Of a DNA stretch of 64,000 nucleotides, positions 47,875 through 57,247 are shown one piece after another. Where the stretch lies: positions 17,376-81,375 of the forward strand of contig JAKSLF010000012.1 of NCBI GenBank assembly GCA_024401355.1. Direction: 5' to 3'. The notes under the pieces were generated by a model. It did not search any database. It saw nothing but the letters and a program-made list of their open reading frames with translations, and was not told where the DNA came from. The translations under genes and the position numbers were made by a program. This stretch comes from Bacteroidales bacterium (GTDB lineage: Bacteria; Bacteroidota; Bacteroidia; Bacteroidales; Marinilabiliaceae). Positions within the stretch are counted from its first letter, which is position 1, and each line of letters begins with the position of its first letter.

Positions 47875-48072
47875 ATGAACGTCGTAGTAAACAACGAAAT
47901 AATAGAACTCATTGGTACAACCATTGATGATTTGGCACGTCAGCTGAAACTGCCTGAGAAAGGAGTTGCAGTTGCGGTCAACATGAAGATGGTGCCACGC
48001 ATGGAATGGGCGGCGACTCCTCTTCAGGAGGGGGCAAAAATCATAGTCATAAAAGCAGCGAGTGGAGGTTAG
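47875..48072 (+). CDS. thiS: Sulfur carrier protein ThiS
   Basis: A 65-residue ubiquitin-like sulfur carrier for thiazole synthesis, ending in the required Gly-Gly (KAASGG). Residues 13-30 (IDDLARQLKLPEKGVAVA) fit ThiS. It is 17 bases after the kinase gene and five before thiE. ThiG, which it serves, is encoded at 22754. Confidence 0.94.
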   Translation: MNVVVNNEIIELIGTTIDDLARQLKLPEKGVAVAVNMKMVPRMEWAATPLQEGAKIIVIKAASGG

Positions 48073-48077
48073 AAGAG

Positions 48078-48737
48078 ATGATGACACAATCGCAAATAAA
48101 TGCCTTTGGACTTCAGTTCATATCTCACCACAACGAACACCTTGATCAGTATAATTCTATACTAAAGGCGCTTGAAGGTGGATGTACGTGGGTACAGCTA
48201 CGTATGAAAGATGCATCGGAAGACGAAGTGGCAAGAACAGGTGAGAAGCTGGTGCCAATCTGTAAAGAATATGGTGCAGTCCTAATCATAGACGACCATG
48301 TTGAAGTATGCAAACAGATAGGAGCAGATGGTGTTCATCTTGGCAAAAATGACATGGATCCACAAGAGGCTCGTGAAATATTGGGCAAAACAAAAATCAT
48401 CGGTGGAACATGTAACACATTTGCTGACATAAGTCGAATACACTCGCAAGTAGACTATATTGGACTTGGTCCGTTCAGATATACAACAACAAAAGAGAAA
48501 TTATCTCCGGTAATTGGTCTGGATGGTTATAGAGACATAATATGGAAATGCCGTGAAAAAGGCATTAACACACCTATAGTTGCAATTGGTGGAATAGTGG
48601 AGGCTGACATAGCAGATATACTTGAGTCGGGACCTAATGGCATAGCAGTATCAGGATTGATAATGAATGCAGCCGATCCGGTAGCCAAGACAACAGAAAT
48701 AGTCAAGATGATACGTCAGAAAACCACTTGGGCCTAA
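48078..48737 (+). CDS. thiE: Thiamine-phosphate synthase
   Basis: Joins HMP-pyrophosphate and thiazole phosphate to thiamin phosphate. 219 residues from the ATG at 48078, five bases after the thiS stop; a longer reading from 48006 overlaps thiS and is rejected. It shows GCTWVQLRMKDA near 34, LIIDDHVEVCKQIGADGVHLGKNDM near 71 and YIGLGPFRYTTTKE, the substrate loop. Unlike the protein at 13809, it keeps the ThiE active-site residues. No riboswitch precedes thiS here. Confidence 0.95.
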   Translation: MMTQSQINAFGLQFISHHNEHLDQYNSILKALEGGCTWVQLRMKDASEDEVARTGEKLVPICKEYGAVLIIDDHVEVCKQIGADGVHLGKNDMDPQEAREILGKTKIIGGTCNTFADISRIHSQVDYIGLGPFRYTTTKEKLSPVIGLDGYRDIIWKCREKGINTPIVAIGGIVEADIADILESGPNGIAVSGLIMNAADPVAKTTEIVKMIRQKTTWA

Positions 48738-48780
48738 CCAAGATAATAATTCATCGCACGAATAGCATTAAAAGACAAAT

Positions 48781-49689
48781 ATGAATATCAAGTCAACAAT
48801 CATAGTCGTATTGACTTTATTTATGTCAATGGCAGCATTTGTCAACTGTAACGCCAATTCAAATGCGGCGAACAGTGACAAAATAGAAGCATCTGACCTA
48901 ATAAAGAAGATGCAGAAGAGTAAGCACCTGACTATAGAAGGGAAACATATTGCGGGTGAGTTAAAACTACATGATGGTGGTGAAGGTGCACGACAGCTTG
49001 AATTGGCTCCATCGTATATCGATTGTGAACTGACATTTGTGAATTGTGTATTTGAAGACAACGTAATAAGCACAGAAACCACAAAAGAAGGAACACAGAT
49101 AGTCTATGGTGACTTTAGAAGAAATGTAACATTCAAGGGTTGCAGATTTATGAAAGACCTGAAGTTGAGCCAAAGCGTGTTTGAAGGAAACTTTTTGCTA
49201 GAGCAGTGCGTAATAAATGGAGTAGCAGACTTGACAGGAGTACATTTTGCGGGTGGATTATCGATGGCGAAGACAGAGATGCAACAGGAAGCAATAATGA
49301 TAAGCACGATAATCGATGTGGAAGCCAACTTCATGAAGAGCAAGTTTGATTATACATGCAACATGCAGAATGCAAGGATCAACTGTCAGGGAATGTTTGT
49401 TGACTCGCGATTTGGTGGCAATGTTGACTTTTCGGGAATCTATGCAATGGGCAAAATGAACTTCACAAATGCTCAATTCTCGGGCAAGACAGAATGCATT
49501 GGCACATACATTGTGGGAACATTATATATGCCAAAATGCCATTTTGTTGGAGATGTGACATTTGAGGGCAGTACAGTACTTGGTGACATAAACCTGAACT
49601 CGGCGACAATGGATGGGAAAGTGAATGCCGACAAGAACTGGATTATGGGGAAATCGGGTGCAGGACTAATAAATGGACTATTGAAATAA
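48781..49689 (+). CDS. Exported beta-helix (pentapeptide-like) protein, unknown
   Basis: 302 residues. A signal peptide or lipoprotein signal (MNIKSTIIVVLTLFMSMAAFVNC) is followed by about ten repeats built on F..C.F and L....G..F (VTFKGCRFMKDLKLSQSVFEGNFLL, ADLTGVHFAGGL, VDFSGIYAMGKMNF), which would stack as a right-handed beta-helix. Six bases separate it from the papain-type gene. Function unknown; the coupling suggests that the two act together at the cell surface. Confidence 0.72.
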   Translation: MNIKSTIIVVLTLFMSMAAFVNCNANSNAANSDKIEASDLIKKMQKSKHLTIEGKHIAGELKLHDGGEGARQLELAPSYIDCELTFVNCVFEDNVISTETTKEGTQIVYGDFRRNVTFKGCRFMKDLKLSQSVFEGNFLLEQCVINGVADLTGVHFAGGLSMAKTEMQQEAIMISTIIDVEANFMKSKFDYTCNMQNARINCQGMFVDSRFGGNVDFSGIYAMGKMNFTNAQFSGKTECIGTYIVGTLYMPKCHFVGDVTFEGSTVLGDINLNSATMDGKVNADKNWIMGKSGAGLINGLLK

Positions 49690-49695
49690 CACGAT

Positions 49696-51483
49696 ATGAA
49701 AAAGAGATTAATACCTGTAACACTGGCAGCTATTATAGCAGGAGGCACATTAGCTTCGTGTGATGAAGACACAATGAATGCTGTGTTGTCAATAATAGAT
49801 ATGGTGCTAACAGACGATGACACAACAATCACAACAGAAGACGGTCATAGTCTTGGTTGGCTTGGTCGTGACGAAGACTGTGAGTCGATAGAGGATGACA
49901 TACAGATTAATCCGGGTGAAGGAAGTGACTTGAGTGACATGACGGGTTTGCCAACAAAAGTAGACCTTTCAGCATATCTTCCACCAGTTGGAGATCAGGG
50001 GCAGTTTGGCACATGTGTGGCATGGGCTGCTGCATATCATGGACGCACATGGCTTTATGCGAAAGAAAATGGCAAGCGAGGAACATCGTTAGGCAAGGAT
50101 CATATCTTCAGTCCGGCAGATGCATTTCAGTCGCTTGAATCGTCGCAGAAGGGAGACAATTGCATGGGAACGAACTTTGAATATGTGCTTGACAACATGG
50201 TGACACGAGGTGTAGCATCATTGCAGGCATCACCAAACATACAGAGCTATTCAGACTGTTCGTGCCAGCCATCGTCGAAGGCTACAACAGATGCGTCGAA
50301 GAATAAGATCAAATCGTACAGAGAGATAAACATTAAAGACGCTACAACAGTAAAACGATACCTTGCAGAAGGCAAAATAGTGTTGTTTGGAGCGAAACTG
50401 GGAGACAACTTCATGATGTCGAACAGTAGTGCTGTATTGTATTCAAATGGAACATTCAAGACGACAGGTATCCATGCCTATCATGCGATAGTGTGTGTAG
50501 GTTATGACGATAACAAAGGTAATAATGGAGCCTTCAAAGTAGTAAACTCGTGGGGCGAGACATGGGGTGACAAAGGATATATATGGATAGACCAGAAATT
50601 CTTCTGCAGCGGTGAATTTGCATACGCAGGATTTATAATGAATGGATTGAACGAAGAGTCGGACATTCCATTTGAAGAAGAAGAGTCGTCGGAGATAGAC
50701 CTTCAGGCATATAAGTGTACAGATGTAGACTATGACGAAAAGGATGACCCGGATTCGGACGACCCTACATGGCGTACATTAATATATGATGTGTATAATG
50801 CTGGTGATGGAACAGTTGATGCTTCAAGCACGTGGGGAATTTGTTATTTGCTTTATAACGCATATAATGCAAATGAATATGAAATAGTATTGTTTGACCT
50901 GTATACAGACAAGTTGGGTGGCATAAAGAAGGGAGAGTATAATGGTGCCTGGAATGAAGACGAGGCATTTAGTGCATTAGGTGTTAAGGCACAGGGATAT
51001 TCGATAAGCAACATAGACATTAAGGGTAAGCAGTCGGTATGTGAGGCCGTAACAGGAAACAAGGGAGAATATTTCTCATGGTCGTATAAGATACCTGAAA
51101 AGTTTAATGGTAGAGAGACGACAGGAAAATATTATCTTGTTCTTATGGCAGATGCATTTGGTGGTGTAACAGAGAGTAACAAGAAAAATAACTATTACTT
51201 CCTGACAACAGCAGACGGCAATCCATTGGACATCAAGAATGGTGTCATAATGAATGAGATAGGCAATAACAAGGCTCTCACAATAAAGGAAGTCCGTGCA
51301 GACAAGAATGCGACATTGCCTCATCAGAGTGCAGTTAACTCGTCTTCTCCAAATACATATTCACCTGAAGAGATTGCATGTATGATCAACGCACATCGAG
51401 AAAACGGCGAGCTTGGGAACAAGGCACTCAGATGGACAGAAGAAAATGGAAAGACAGTAAAAGCAAAGAAAATTTGCAGATAA
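49696..51483 (+). CDS. Papain-family (C1) cysteine peptidase lipoprotein
   Basis: 595 residues; signal with lipobox GGTLASC (Cys near 21). The C1 domain spans about 90-325: the oxyanion glutamine and catalytic cysteine in VGDQGQFGTCVAWAAAY, the histidine in HAYHAIVCVGY and the asparagine in VVNSWGETWGDKGYIWI. A beta-rich C-terminal half (330-560) resembles CARDB-like adhesion modules, and the end is basic. All catalytic residues are present, so it is probably active. Surface-exposed and likely cleaving host or dietary protein, or processing its neighbours (inference). Confidence 0.87.
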   Translation: MKKRLIPVTLAAIIAGGTLASCDEDTMNAVLSIIDMVLTDDDTTITTEDGHSLGWLGRDEDCESIEDDIQINPGEGSDLSDMTGLPTKVDLSAYLPPVGDQGQFGTCVAWAAAYHGRTWLYAKENGKRGTSLGKDHIFSPADAFQSLESSQKGDNCMGTNFEYVLDNMVTRGVASLQASPNIQSYSDCSCQPSSKATTDASKNKIKSYREINIKDATTVKRYLAEGKIVLFGAKLGDNFMMSNSSAVLYSNGTFKTTGIHAYHAIVCVGYDDNKGNNGAFKVVNSWGETWGDKGYIWIDQKFFCSGEFAYAGFIMNGLNEESDIPFEEEESSEIDLQAYKCTDVDYDEKDDPDSDDPTWRTLIYDVYNAGDGTVDASSTWGICYLLYNAYNANEYEIVLFDLYTDKLGGIKKGEYNGAWNEDEAFSALGVKAQGYSISNIDIKGKQSVCEAVTGNKGEYFSWSYKIPEKFNGRETTGKYYLVLMADAFGGVTESNKKNNYYFLTTADGNPLDIKNGVIMNEIGNNKALTIKEVRADKNATLPHQSAVNSSSPNTYSPEEIACMINAHRENGELGNKALRWTEENGKTVKAKKICR

Positions 51484-51509
51484 GAAAAAGTTAATAAAAA
51501 GGAATAGTC

Positions 51510-51818
51510 ATGAAACGTAAAGCAATATTGGCCATAGTTGCAATATGCACAATGGTAATCATTACATCGTGTATGGGTGCAGTAGCGACAACAAAGACTG
51601 CGCCAGCAAAACAGACAACATCGAGAACATCATCGGTACAGACAACAACAAGAACCAATGATGCTCGAGCAAATGCTACCACAAACACAAGTACAAGTGC
51701 AGCCGCAGCTGCGCCTTCTTCGACAAATGCCACTAGCAATAGTGGTACGACAGATACAACGGGACAGGCGAAGTCGGACGGAAAGACATCGAAAGGAAGA
51801 ACAACAGTAAGAAAATAA
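51510..51818 (+). CDS. Small Ser/Thr/Ala-rich lipoprotein
   Basis: 102 residues. The signal ends VIITSC (lipobox cysteine at residue 21). After it the chain is nearly all Thr, Ser, Ala, Asn and Lys with no predicted fold, resembling a disordered, possibly O-glycosylated tether. It lies between the papain-type gene (26 bases) and sppA (48 bases). No family recognised. Confidence 0.65.
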   Translation: MKRKAILAIVAICTMVIITSCMGAVATTKTAPAKQTTSRTSSVQTTTRTNDARANATTNTSTSAAAAAPSSTNATSNSGTTDTTGQAKSDGKTSKGRTTVRK

Positions 51819-51866
51819 AACAACATAAATAATAACCAACCAAATAACTAAACATTAGAAAAACGC

Positions 51867-53615
51867 ATGAAACAGTTTATCATCACAGTTCTTGGAGTTT
51901 TAGTAGGTGGATTCATCCTACTTGTTCTGCCATTTATAATGATTATAATGTTTGCAGGAATAGCTTCAATTTTTACCCCATCAAATGAGAAAGACAACAG
52001 TTTGCTTATATATGATCTTTCTACGATAGTAGAAGACAGAAAAGCAGATGATCCAATGTCTGTTCTAAAAGTGGCGTATGGTGAAAATAGCGGAAGCTTG
52101 GGACTCAACCAGGTTATTGCTGCACTTGACCAGGCAGCGAGCGATGACAAAATTTCAGCACTCATGCTTACAGGAGACGAATCGGGTGCAAACTATTCGA
52201 CAATGAAAGAGATATTGCCGTATATAGAAAAATTTAAGGAATCGGGGAAAAGTGTCTATTACTATAATGAATCGACATCACAAAGTGCTCTATATTTGGC
52301 ATCGGCGGCAGATGCAGTTTATGTTATGCCAGAAGGATCGGTAGCCATCTATGGACTCCAGTCGACCAATATGTTTTATAAAGGTGCCCTTGAGAAATTT
52401 GGTCTAAACATGCAAGTCATTCGTCATGGTAAATACAAGAGTGCAGTAGAGCCATATATGCTTGACAAGATGAGTCCGGCTTCTAAGGAGCAGACACAGA
52501 GAATGGTTGACATTATCTGGTCTGATGTGAAGACGACAATAGCAGAGAACAGAGGTATAGACCCAAAAGTTATCGATGAGTATGCAGATAAACTAGATTT
52601 TGTGACAACAGAATCAGCATTAAGAGACAATCTCATTGATAGTGTAATGTATAGAGATGAATTTATATCGATGCTCAAAGAGGAACTTGGTGTAGACGAA
52701 AAGGACGATATAAACAGCATATCAATAGCAGAGTATAATACAACGACAAGTGATCCGACAGGAAGCGTAGCTGTAATATATGCTGAGGGTGAGATAAACG
52801 CCGGTTCAAACGAAGGAGACCAGCAGAATATATATGGCGATGACCTTGCGAGAACAATACGCAAAGCCAGAAGAGATGACAAGATAAAGGCGATAGTATT
52901 GCGAGTAAATTCACCTGGTGGATCGATAGAAGGTTCGGAAGTGATATGGCGTGAAGTGAAATCGGCTGCGGCAGTAAAACCATTGGTAGTGTCGATGGGT
53001 GAATATGCAGCATCGGGTGGATATTATATATCGTGTCCTGCAGACAAGATATATGCTGAAAACACAACATTGACAGGATCGATAGGTGTATTTGGAGTTG
53101 TTCCTTGCGTGGAAAAGGCAGCAAACAGCATTGGCATAACGTTTGATTCGACAAAGAGCAACAAGAGTGGAATGCCAAGTTTAGTCAATCCTCTTGATGA
53201 AATACAGATGGATTATCTCCAGAAGTCAATAGAACATGGATATGCCACATTTATTGGTCATTGTGCAAGTGGTCGTCATACAACTACAGAACACATTGAC
53301 TCGATAGGTCAGGGTAGAGTGTGGACAGGTGAAGATGCTCTGAAAATAGGTCTTGTAGACGAAATAGGTACACTTAACGATGCAATAGAATATGCAGCAG
53401 CTCAGGCAGAGCTTGGCGATGACTATAGTGTAAGAGAATTGCCATCGCTCGACGATTCGTTTACAAGCATGATGAAAAAGATGGGAATGAATGCTAAGGC
53501 AAGCATTGGTCATTTTATATTTGGCGAGACATACGACATGATGGTGAAAGCCAAGAAAATGGCAAGCAAGCCATCAATAGAGGCACGTATGGAATATGAT
53601 ATTGTGATCAAGTAG
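51867..53615 (+). CDS. sppA: Signal peptide peptidase SppA, 67K type
   Basis: Membrane-bound serine peptidase that degrades signal peptides. 582 residues with a single N-terminal span (6-30) and two S49 domains. The catalytic lysine lies in the first half (MQVIRHGKYKSAVEPYMLDKMS) and the serine in the second (MGEYAASGGYYISCPADKIYAENTTLTGSIGVFG). Length is normal for the duplicated form. Follows a run of exported proteins. Confidence 0.95.
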   Translation: MKQFIITVLGVLVGGFILLVLPFIMIIMFAGIASIFTPSNEKDNSLLIYDLSTIVEDRKADDPMSVLKVAYGENSGSLGLNQVIAALDQAASDDKISALMLTGDESGANYSTMKEILPYIEKFKESGKSVYYYNESTSQSALYLASAADAVYVMPEGSVAIYGLQSTNMFYKGALEKFGLNMQVIRHGKYKSAVEPYMLDKMSPASKEQTQRMVDIIWSDVKTTIAENRGIDPKVIDEYADKLDFVTTESALRDNLIDSVMYRDEFISMLKEELGVDEKDDINSISIAEYNTTTSDPTGSVAVIYAEGEINAGSNEGDQQNIYGDDLARTIRKARRDDKIKAIVLRVNSPGGSIEGSEVIWREVKSAAAVKPLVVSMGEYAASGGYYISCPADKIYAENTTLTGSIGVFGVVPCVEKAANSIGITFDSTKSNKSGMPSLVNPLDEIQMDYLQKSIEHGYATFIGHCASGRHTTTEHIDSIGQGRVWTGEDALKIGLVDEIGTLNDAIEYAAAQAELGDDYSVRELPSLDDSFTSMMKKMGMNAKASIGHFIFGETYDMMVKAKKMASKPSIEARMEYDIVIK

Positions 53616-53645
53616 ACACATGATAGTCCAATAGAAAATGAAGAG

Positions 53646-53678
53646 CCATGTATGTGCATTTTAGGGTTACATACATGG
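53646..53678 (+). terminator. Terminator of sppA
   Basis: Perfect 10-bp stem CCATGTATGT/ACATACATGG with a 13-base loop and TTTCTT. 30 bases after the sppA stop. Confidence 0.8.
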
Positions 53679-53818
53679 TTTCTTCGTGTAGGATAATGTT
53701 AACATTTCGCAAAAGAGTATAAAACGAAAAATAACGGCTCAATATTTTTAATAACTTGCGCCTGTTTTTAGAAAAAAGACGATAACATACAATAAACAGA
53801 GATTAAAAGAAAAGAAAG

Positions 53819-55657
53819 ATGTCTCTAACGAACCTCTTTAACATTGTAGCGGAACAGGAGCCGTTTGCAATAGACACCTTGTCGTGGTGGTTTATTGCGA
53901 TTGTGACTTTTGTATTTGCTGCTGGCGCGTGGTATGGCAAAGGCTATCTCGGCCACTATGAATCGAAGCCTGTACAATTCCGTATGCATTGGCTATCATA
54001 CGCGGTGACATACATAGGAATGATGGTATTGTTTACAACAAACAACATGCTAGTTTTCCTTCTTGGCTGGGAGCTTATGGCCATTGGTTCATTTTTTGCG
54101 GTTATATTTGAGAATGAAAAGCCGTTGGTACTCAAGGCGGGAATAAACTATTTCATTCAGAGCCATGTCGCCGTATTGCTTATAACTGCGGCATTTGGAT
54201 GGGCATGGTCGGTTAGTGGTCTGCTGAACTTTGACGGCATACGATCGTTTCTTGCCCAGGCATCGGAAATGCAGACATTTGTATTTATGATGATGCTTGT
54301 AGCGGGATTTGGATTCAAGGCTGGTATTATACCATTTCACTCATGGCTTCCTCATGCACATCCTTCGGCACCATCGCATGTGTCGGCAGTCATGTCGGGT
54401 GTGATAGTGAAGGCAGGTATATATGGTATAGTTCGTTTTGCGTCGATGATGAGCGTCGGTCAGACAACAGTTGGCGTAACGGTGTTGATATTGGGTGTAA
54501 TGACAGGCTTGTATGGCATATTGAATGCAGCCGTACACCGTGACTTCAAGCGAATGCTGGCATATTGTACAATTGAAAATATTGGTATCATAACAATGGG
54601 AATTGGTGTTGGTCTTATTGGTTGTGGCCGAGGAGACTCAACATTGGCAGTACTTGGTTTTGCAGGTGCATTGCTTCACACTTTAAACCATGCTATTTTC
54701 AAGGCATTGTTATTCTTTGGTGCTGGTAACGTATATGTTGCAACACATACACGAAACATGGAAGAATTGGGTGGACTTATAAAAGTGATGCCACAGACAG
54801 CATTTGTGTTTTTGATAGGCTCGCTTGCTATTGGAGGTCTTCCACCATTCGGTGGCTTTGTTTCGGAATTTGTAATCTATGGTAGTTTCCTTGACGGATT
54901 TGGTGCGGATGGGCTCAGCATACCTGTGTTGATGGCACTTTCTGGAGCATCGTTGGCAATAATAGGCGGAGTGTCGATGCTGACATTTACAAAGAGCTTT
55001 GGTGTTATATTCCTTGGCGAAGCACGAACTCAGCGTCCACATGTTGTGCATGAAGTGAAAAATGGAATGCTTTGGCCATCATATTTGCTCATGTTGCCTA
55101 TGTTGGCGGTTATGTTGATGCCAACATTATTCTTTGGAATGACAACATCGATAGCAGAGTCAACATATAATCTAAATATGGGTGCTGCATCGACAGGAGC
55201 TATAGCGGGATTTGCAGAGATATTAGGCAAGGTATCGATAGGATTTGTAATATTTGCTGTGATTGCGGGCATTGTGGTTGCATTACGTTTCAATGCAGTA
55301 AAGAAAGCTCCTACACATGTGACAAATACTTGGGGATGTGGTTATGGTGCTCCAATCAAAGGAATACAGTATACAAGTAAATCGTTTGCGCGAACACTTA
55401 TAGAACTTTTCAAGGCGGTGCTTCCATCGAGCAGCCGTTATAAAGCAATTACGACAGAGGAGATATTTCCTAAGGACAGGTCGCACATGAGTGCTGATTC
55501 TGATTTTTGGGAGAATAGCCTTGTGAATCCAATAACAAGTGGAATAGGGAAAGTGCTTGACAAATTCCAGTTTATCCAGAATGGTGACCTTCAGAGGTAC
55601 ATCGTTTATGGTTTGGGATATATATTGCTATTGGTGGCAAGTGCTACACTTCTATAA
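53819..55657 (+). CDS. hyfB: Hydrogenase-4 component B-like (NuoL-family proton pump subunit)
   Basis: A 612-residue, roughly fifteen-span subunit of the NuoL/MrpA antiporter-like family, HyfB/HycC type. It shows WYGKGYLGHYESKP near residue 38, FLLGWELMAIGSFF near 79, FGFKAGIIPFHSWLPHAHPSAPSHVSAVMSG near 163 and the lysine/histidine track HTLNHAIFKALLFFGAGNVY near 285. It is slightly shorter than E. coli HyfB at the N-terminus. First of four genes hyfBCEF; no hydrogenase subunits adjoin. Confidence 0.88.
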   Translation: MSLTNLFNIVAEQEPFAIDTLSWWFIAIVTFVFAAGAWYGKGYLGHYESKPVQFRMHWLSYAVTYIGMMVLFTTNNMLVFLLGWELMAIGSFFAVIFENEKPLVLKAGINYFIQSHVAVLLITAAFGWAWSVSGLLNFDGIRSFLAQASEMQTFVFMMMLVAGFGFKAGIIPFHSWLPHAHPSAPSHVSAVMSGVIVKAGIYGIVRFASMMSVGQTTVGVTVLILGVMTGLYGILNAAVHRDFKRMLAYCTIENIGIITMGIGVGLIGCGRGDSTLAVLGFAGALLHTLNHAIFKALLFFGAGNVYVATHTRNMEELGGLIKVMPQTAFVFLIGSLAIGGLPPFGGFVSEFVIYGSFLDGFGADGLSIPVLMALSGASLAIIGGVSMLTFTKSFGVIFLGEARTQRPHVVHEVKNGMLWPSYLLMLPMLAVMLMPTLFFGMTTSIAESTYNLNMGAASTGAIAGFAEILGKVSIGFVIFAVIAGIVVALRFNAVKKAPTHVTNTWGCGYGAPIKGIQYTSKSFARTLIELFKAVLPSSSRYKAITTEEIFPKDRSHMSADSDFWENSLVNPITSGIGKVLDKFQFIQNGDLQRYIVYGLGYILLLVASATLL

Positions 55658-55675
55658 ACAAATGATGAGAAAAGT

Positions 55676-56578
55676 ATGGTAAGTTTTATTTTGATATTGA
55701 TAGCTAGTTTCTTTTTTACAGGAATAGTAGTCAGAGTGAAGAGTCTCGCACAGGGACGAAAGGGCCCTGTAATCCTGCAGCCTATGTATGACATTTGGCG
55801 TTTGCTGCGTAAAGGTTCGGTATTCAGTTCGACAAGTAGTGTAATATTCCAGATAGCGCCGTCGATATATTTTGCATCGGTACTCATGGCGATGTGCGTG
55901 GTTCCGTTGTGTGGCAACCAGGGTCTTGTCTCGTTTGAGGCTGACTTTGTATTCTTTGCATACGTGTTGGCAATCGGAAAATTCTTCACGATAATTGGAG
56001 CTCTTGATACTGGCAGTTCATTTGAAGGAATGGGTGCGGCGCGTGAGGCTTTGTTCTCGATGTTGGCTGAGCCTGCATTCTTCATATTGATAGGCACGCT
56101 GGGTCTTTTGACTGGGAATATGTCTTTTGCGAGCATATTTGAGACATTCCATTTTGGTTCATATACATCGTATGCTTTTGCAGGTATCGCAGCTTTTGTG
56201 TTGCTCATGATATGCATGATAGAGAATAGCCGTATGCCTGTAGACGATCCAAAGACGCATCTGGAGTTGACGATGATACATGAGGTGATGGTGCTTGACA
56301 ACTCGGGTTTTGACATGGGTCTGATAATGCAGGCAACCAACATGAAATTTGCCATGTATAGTGCGCTCATCGCCAACCTGTTTATTGGTAACCTAGAATG
56401 GTATACATCGATAGGTGTATTCTTTGGCGTTGAGATATTGTGTGCAATTGCGGTGGGCATGGTTGAATCGTTCATGGCACGATATAGAATGAGTCACAAT
56501 GCGCAGTTTATCCTTGTGTTGACATCGCTTGCATTGTTGATGTTTTTTGGTGTAATGGCAAGTCAGGGTAGAATTTAA
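55676..56578 (+). CDS. hyfC: Hydrogenase-4 component C-like (NuoH-family subunit)
   Basis: 300 residues with about eight spans. The NuoH signature VKSLAQGRKGPVILQPMYDIWRLLRKG is at 21-47, and the acidic loop DTGSSFEGMGAAREALFSMLAEP near 110 forms part of the quinone or ferredoxin side channel in relatives. It anchors the catalytic arm in hydrogenase-4 and complex I. 18 bases after hyfB. Confidence 0.88.
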   Translation: MVSFILILIASFFFTGIVVRVKSLAQGRKGPVILQPMYDIWRLLRKGSVFSSTSSVIFQIAPSIYFASVLMAMCVVPLCGNQGLVSFEADFVFFAYVLAIGKFFTIIGALDTGSSFEGMGAAREALFSMLAEPAFFILIGTLGLLTGNMSFASIFETFHFGSYTSYAFAGIAAFVLLMICMIENSRMPVDDPKTHLELTMIHEVMVLDNSGFDMGLIMQATNMKFAMYSALIANLFIGNLEWYTSIGVFFGVEILCAIAVGMVESFMARYRMSHNAQFILVLTSLALLMFFGVMASQGRI

Positions 56579-56590
56579 CAATAGAGGAAA

Positions 56591-57220
56591 ATGACAGATA
56601 TATTGCTGATAGTTTTTTCAATCACGCTATTCTATTTTGCAATAGCTAACCGCCTAATGACATACGTGGGTCTGCTGACTATGCAGGGCTTGTTGATATG
56701 TGGCATAGCGATATTTTCGCTTCATGAGATGAATGTAATAAACCTTGGCACGATATTGCTAGAGACACTTGTTGTGAAGGCTATAGCAATGCCGATGTTT
56801 ATCCGTCATGTGATAAAGAAGAACAAGATAACGCGTGAGGCAGAGCCTAGTGTTCCATATTTCGTTTCTTTGATTGTTACGACAGCAATAGTTGTGGCAA
56901 CATTCCTTGTATCGAGAATGGTAGAGGCTGTGAATTTGAACAAGACATTCTTTGTAGTAGCTCTTTCAACGATATTGTGTGGTCTGTATCTGATAGCGAC
57001 ACGTAGAAAGGTGATTACTCATGTTATATGCTATGTCATTGTAGAAAATGGTGCATTCATATTGTCGCTTGCACAGGGCAACGAAATGCCTTTGATGGTA
57101 AACCTTGGTGTGTTGCTTGACGTGTTAGTGAGTGTGTTCCTTCTTGCCATATTCATTAACAAGGTTGGTGATGTGACAGGTGACGGTGATGTGTCACACC
57201 TCAATCAGTTAAAGGATTAA
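56591..57220 (+). CDS. hyfE: Hydrogenase-4 component E-like membrane subunit
   Basis: 209 residues with about six spans and a cytosolic basic loop (FIRHVIKKNKITREAEP). Length and the C-terminal HLNQLKD fit HyfE, which is related to NuoK/MrpC. 12 bases after hyfC. Confidence 0.82.
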   Translation: MTDILLIVFSITLFYFAIANRLMTYVGLLTMQGLLICGIAIFSLHEMNVINLGTILLETLVVKAIAMPMFIRHVIKKNKITREAEPSVPYFVSLIVTTAIVVATFLVSRMVEAVNLNKTFFVVALSTILCGLYLIATRRKVITHVICYVIVENGAFILSLAQGNEMPLMVNLGVLLDVLVSVFLLAIFINKVGDVTGDGDVSHLNQLKD

Positions 57221-57247
57221 GATTAACGATCAAGAAAAAGACAGAGT

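Noticed and set aside
48006-48077. A longer N-terminus for thiE
   Set aside because: It would overlap the end of thiS, including the Gly-Gly codons, and adds a residue string not seen in ThiE.
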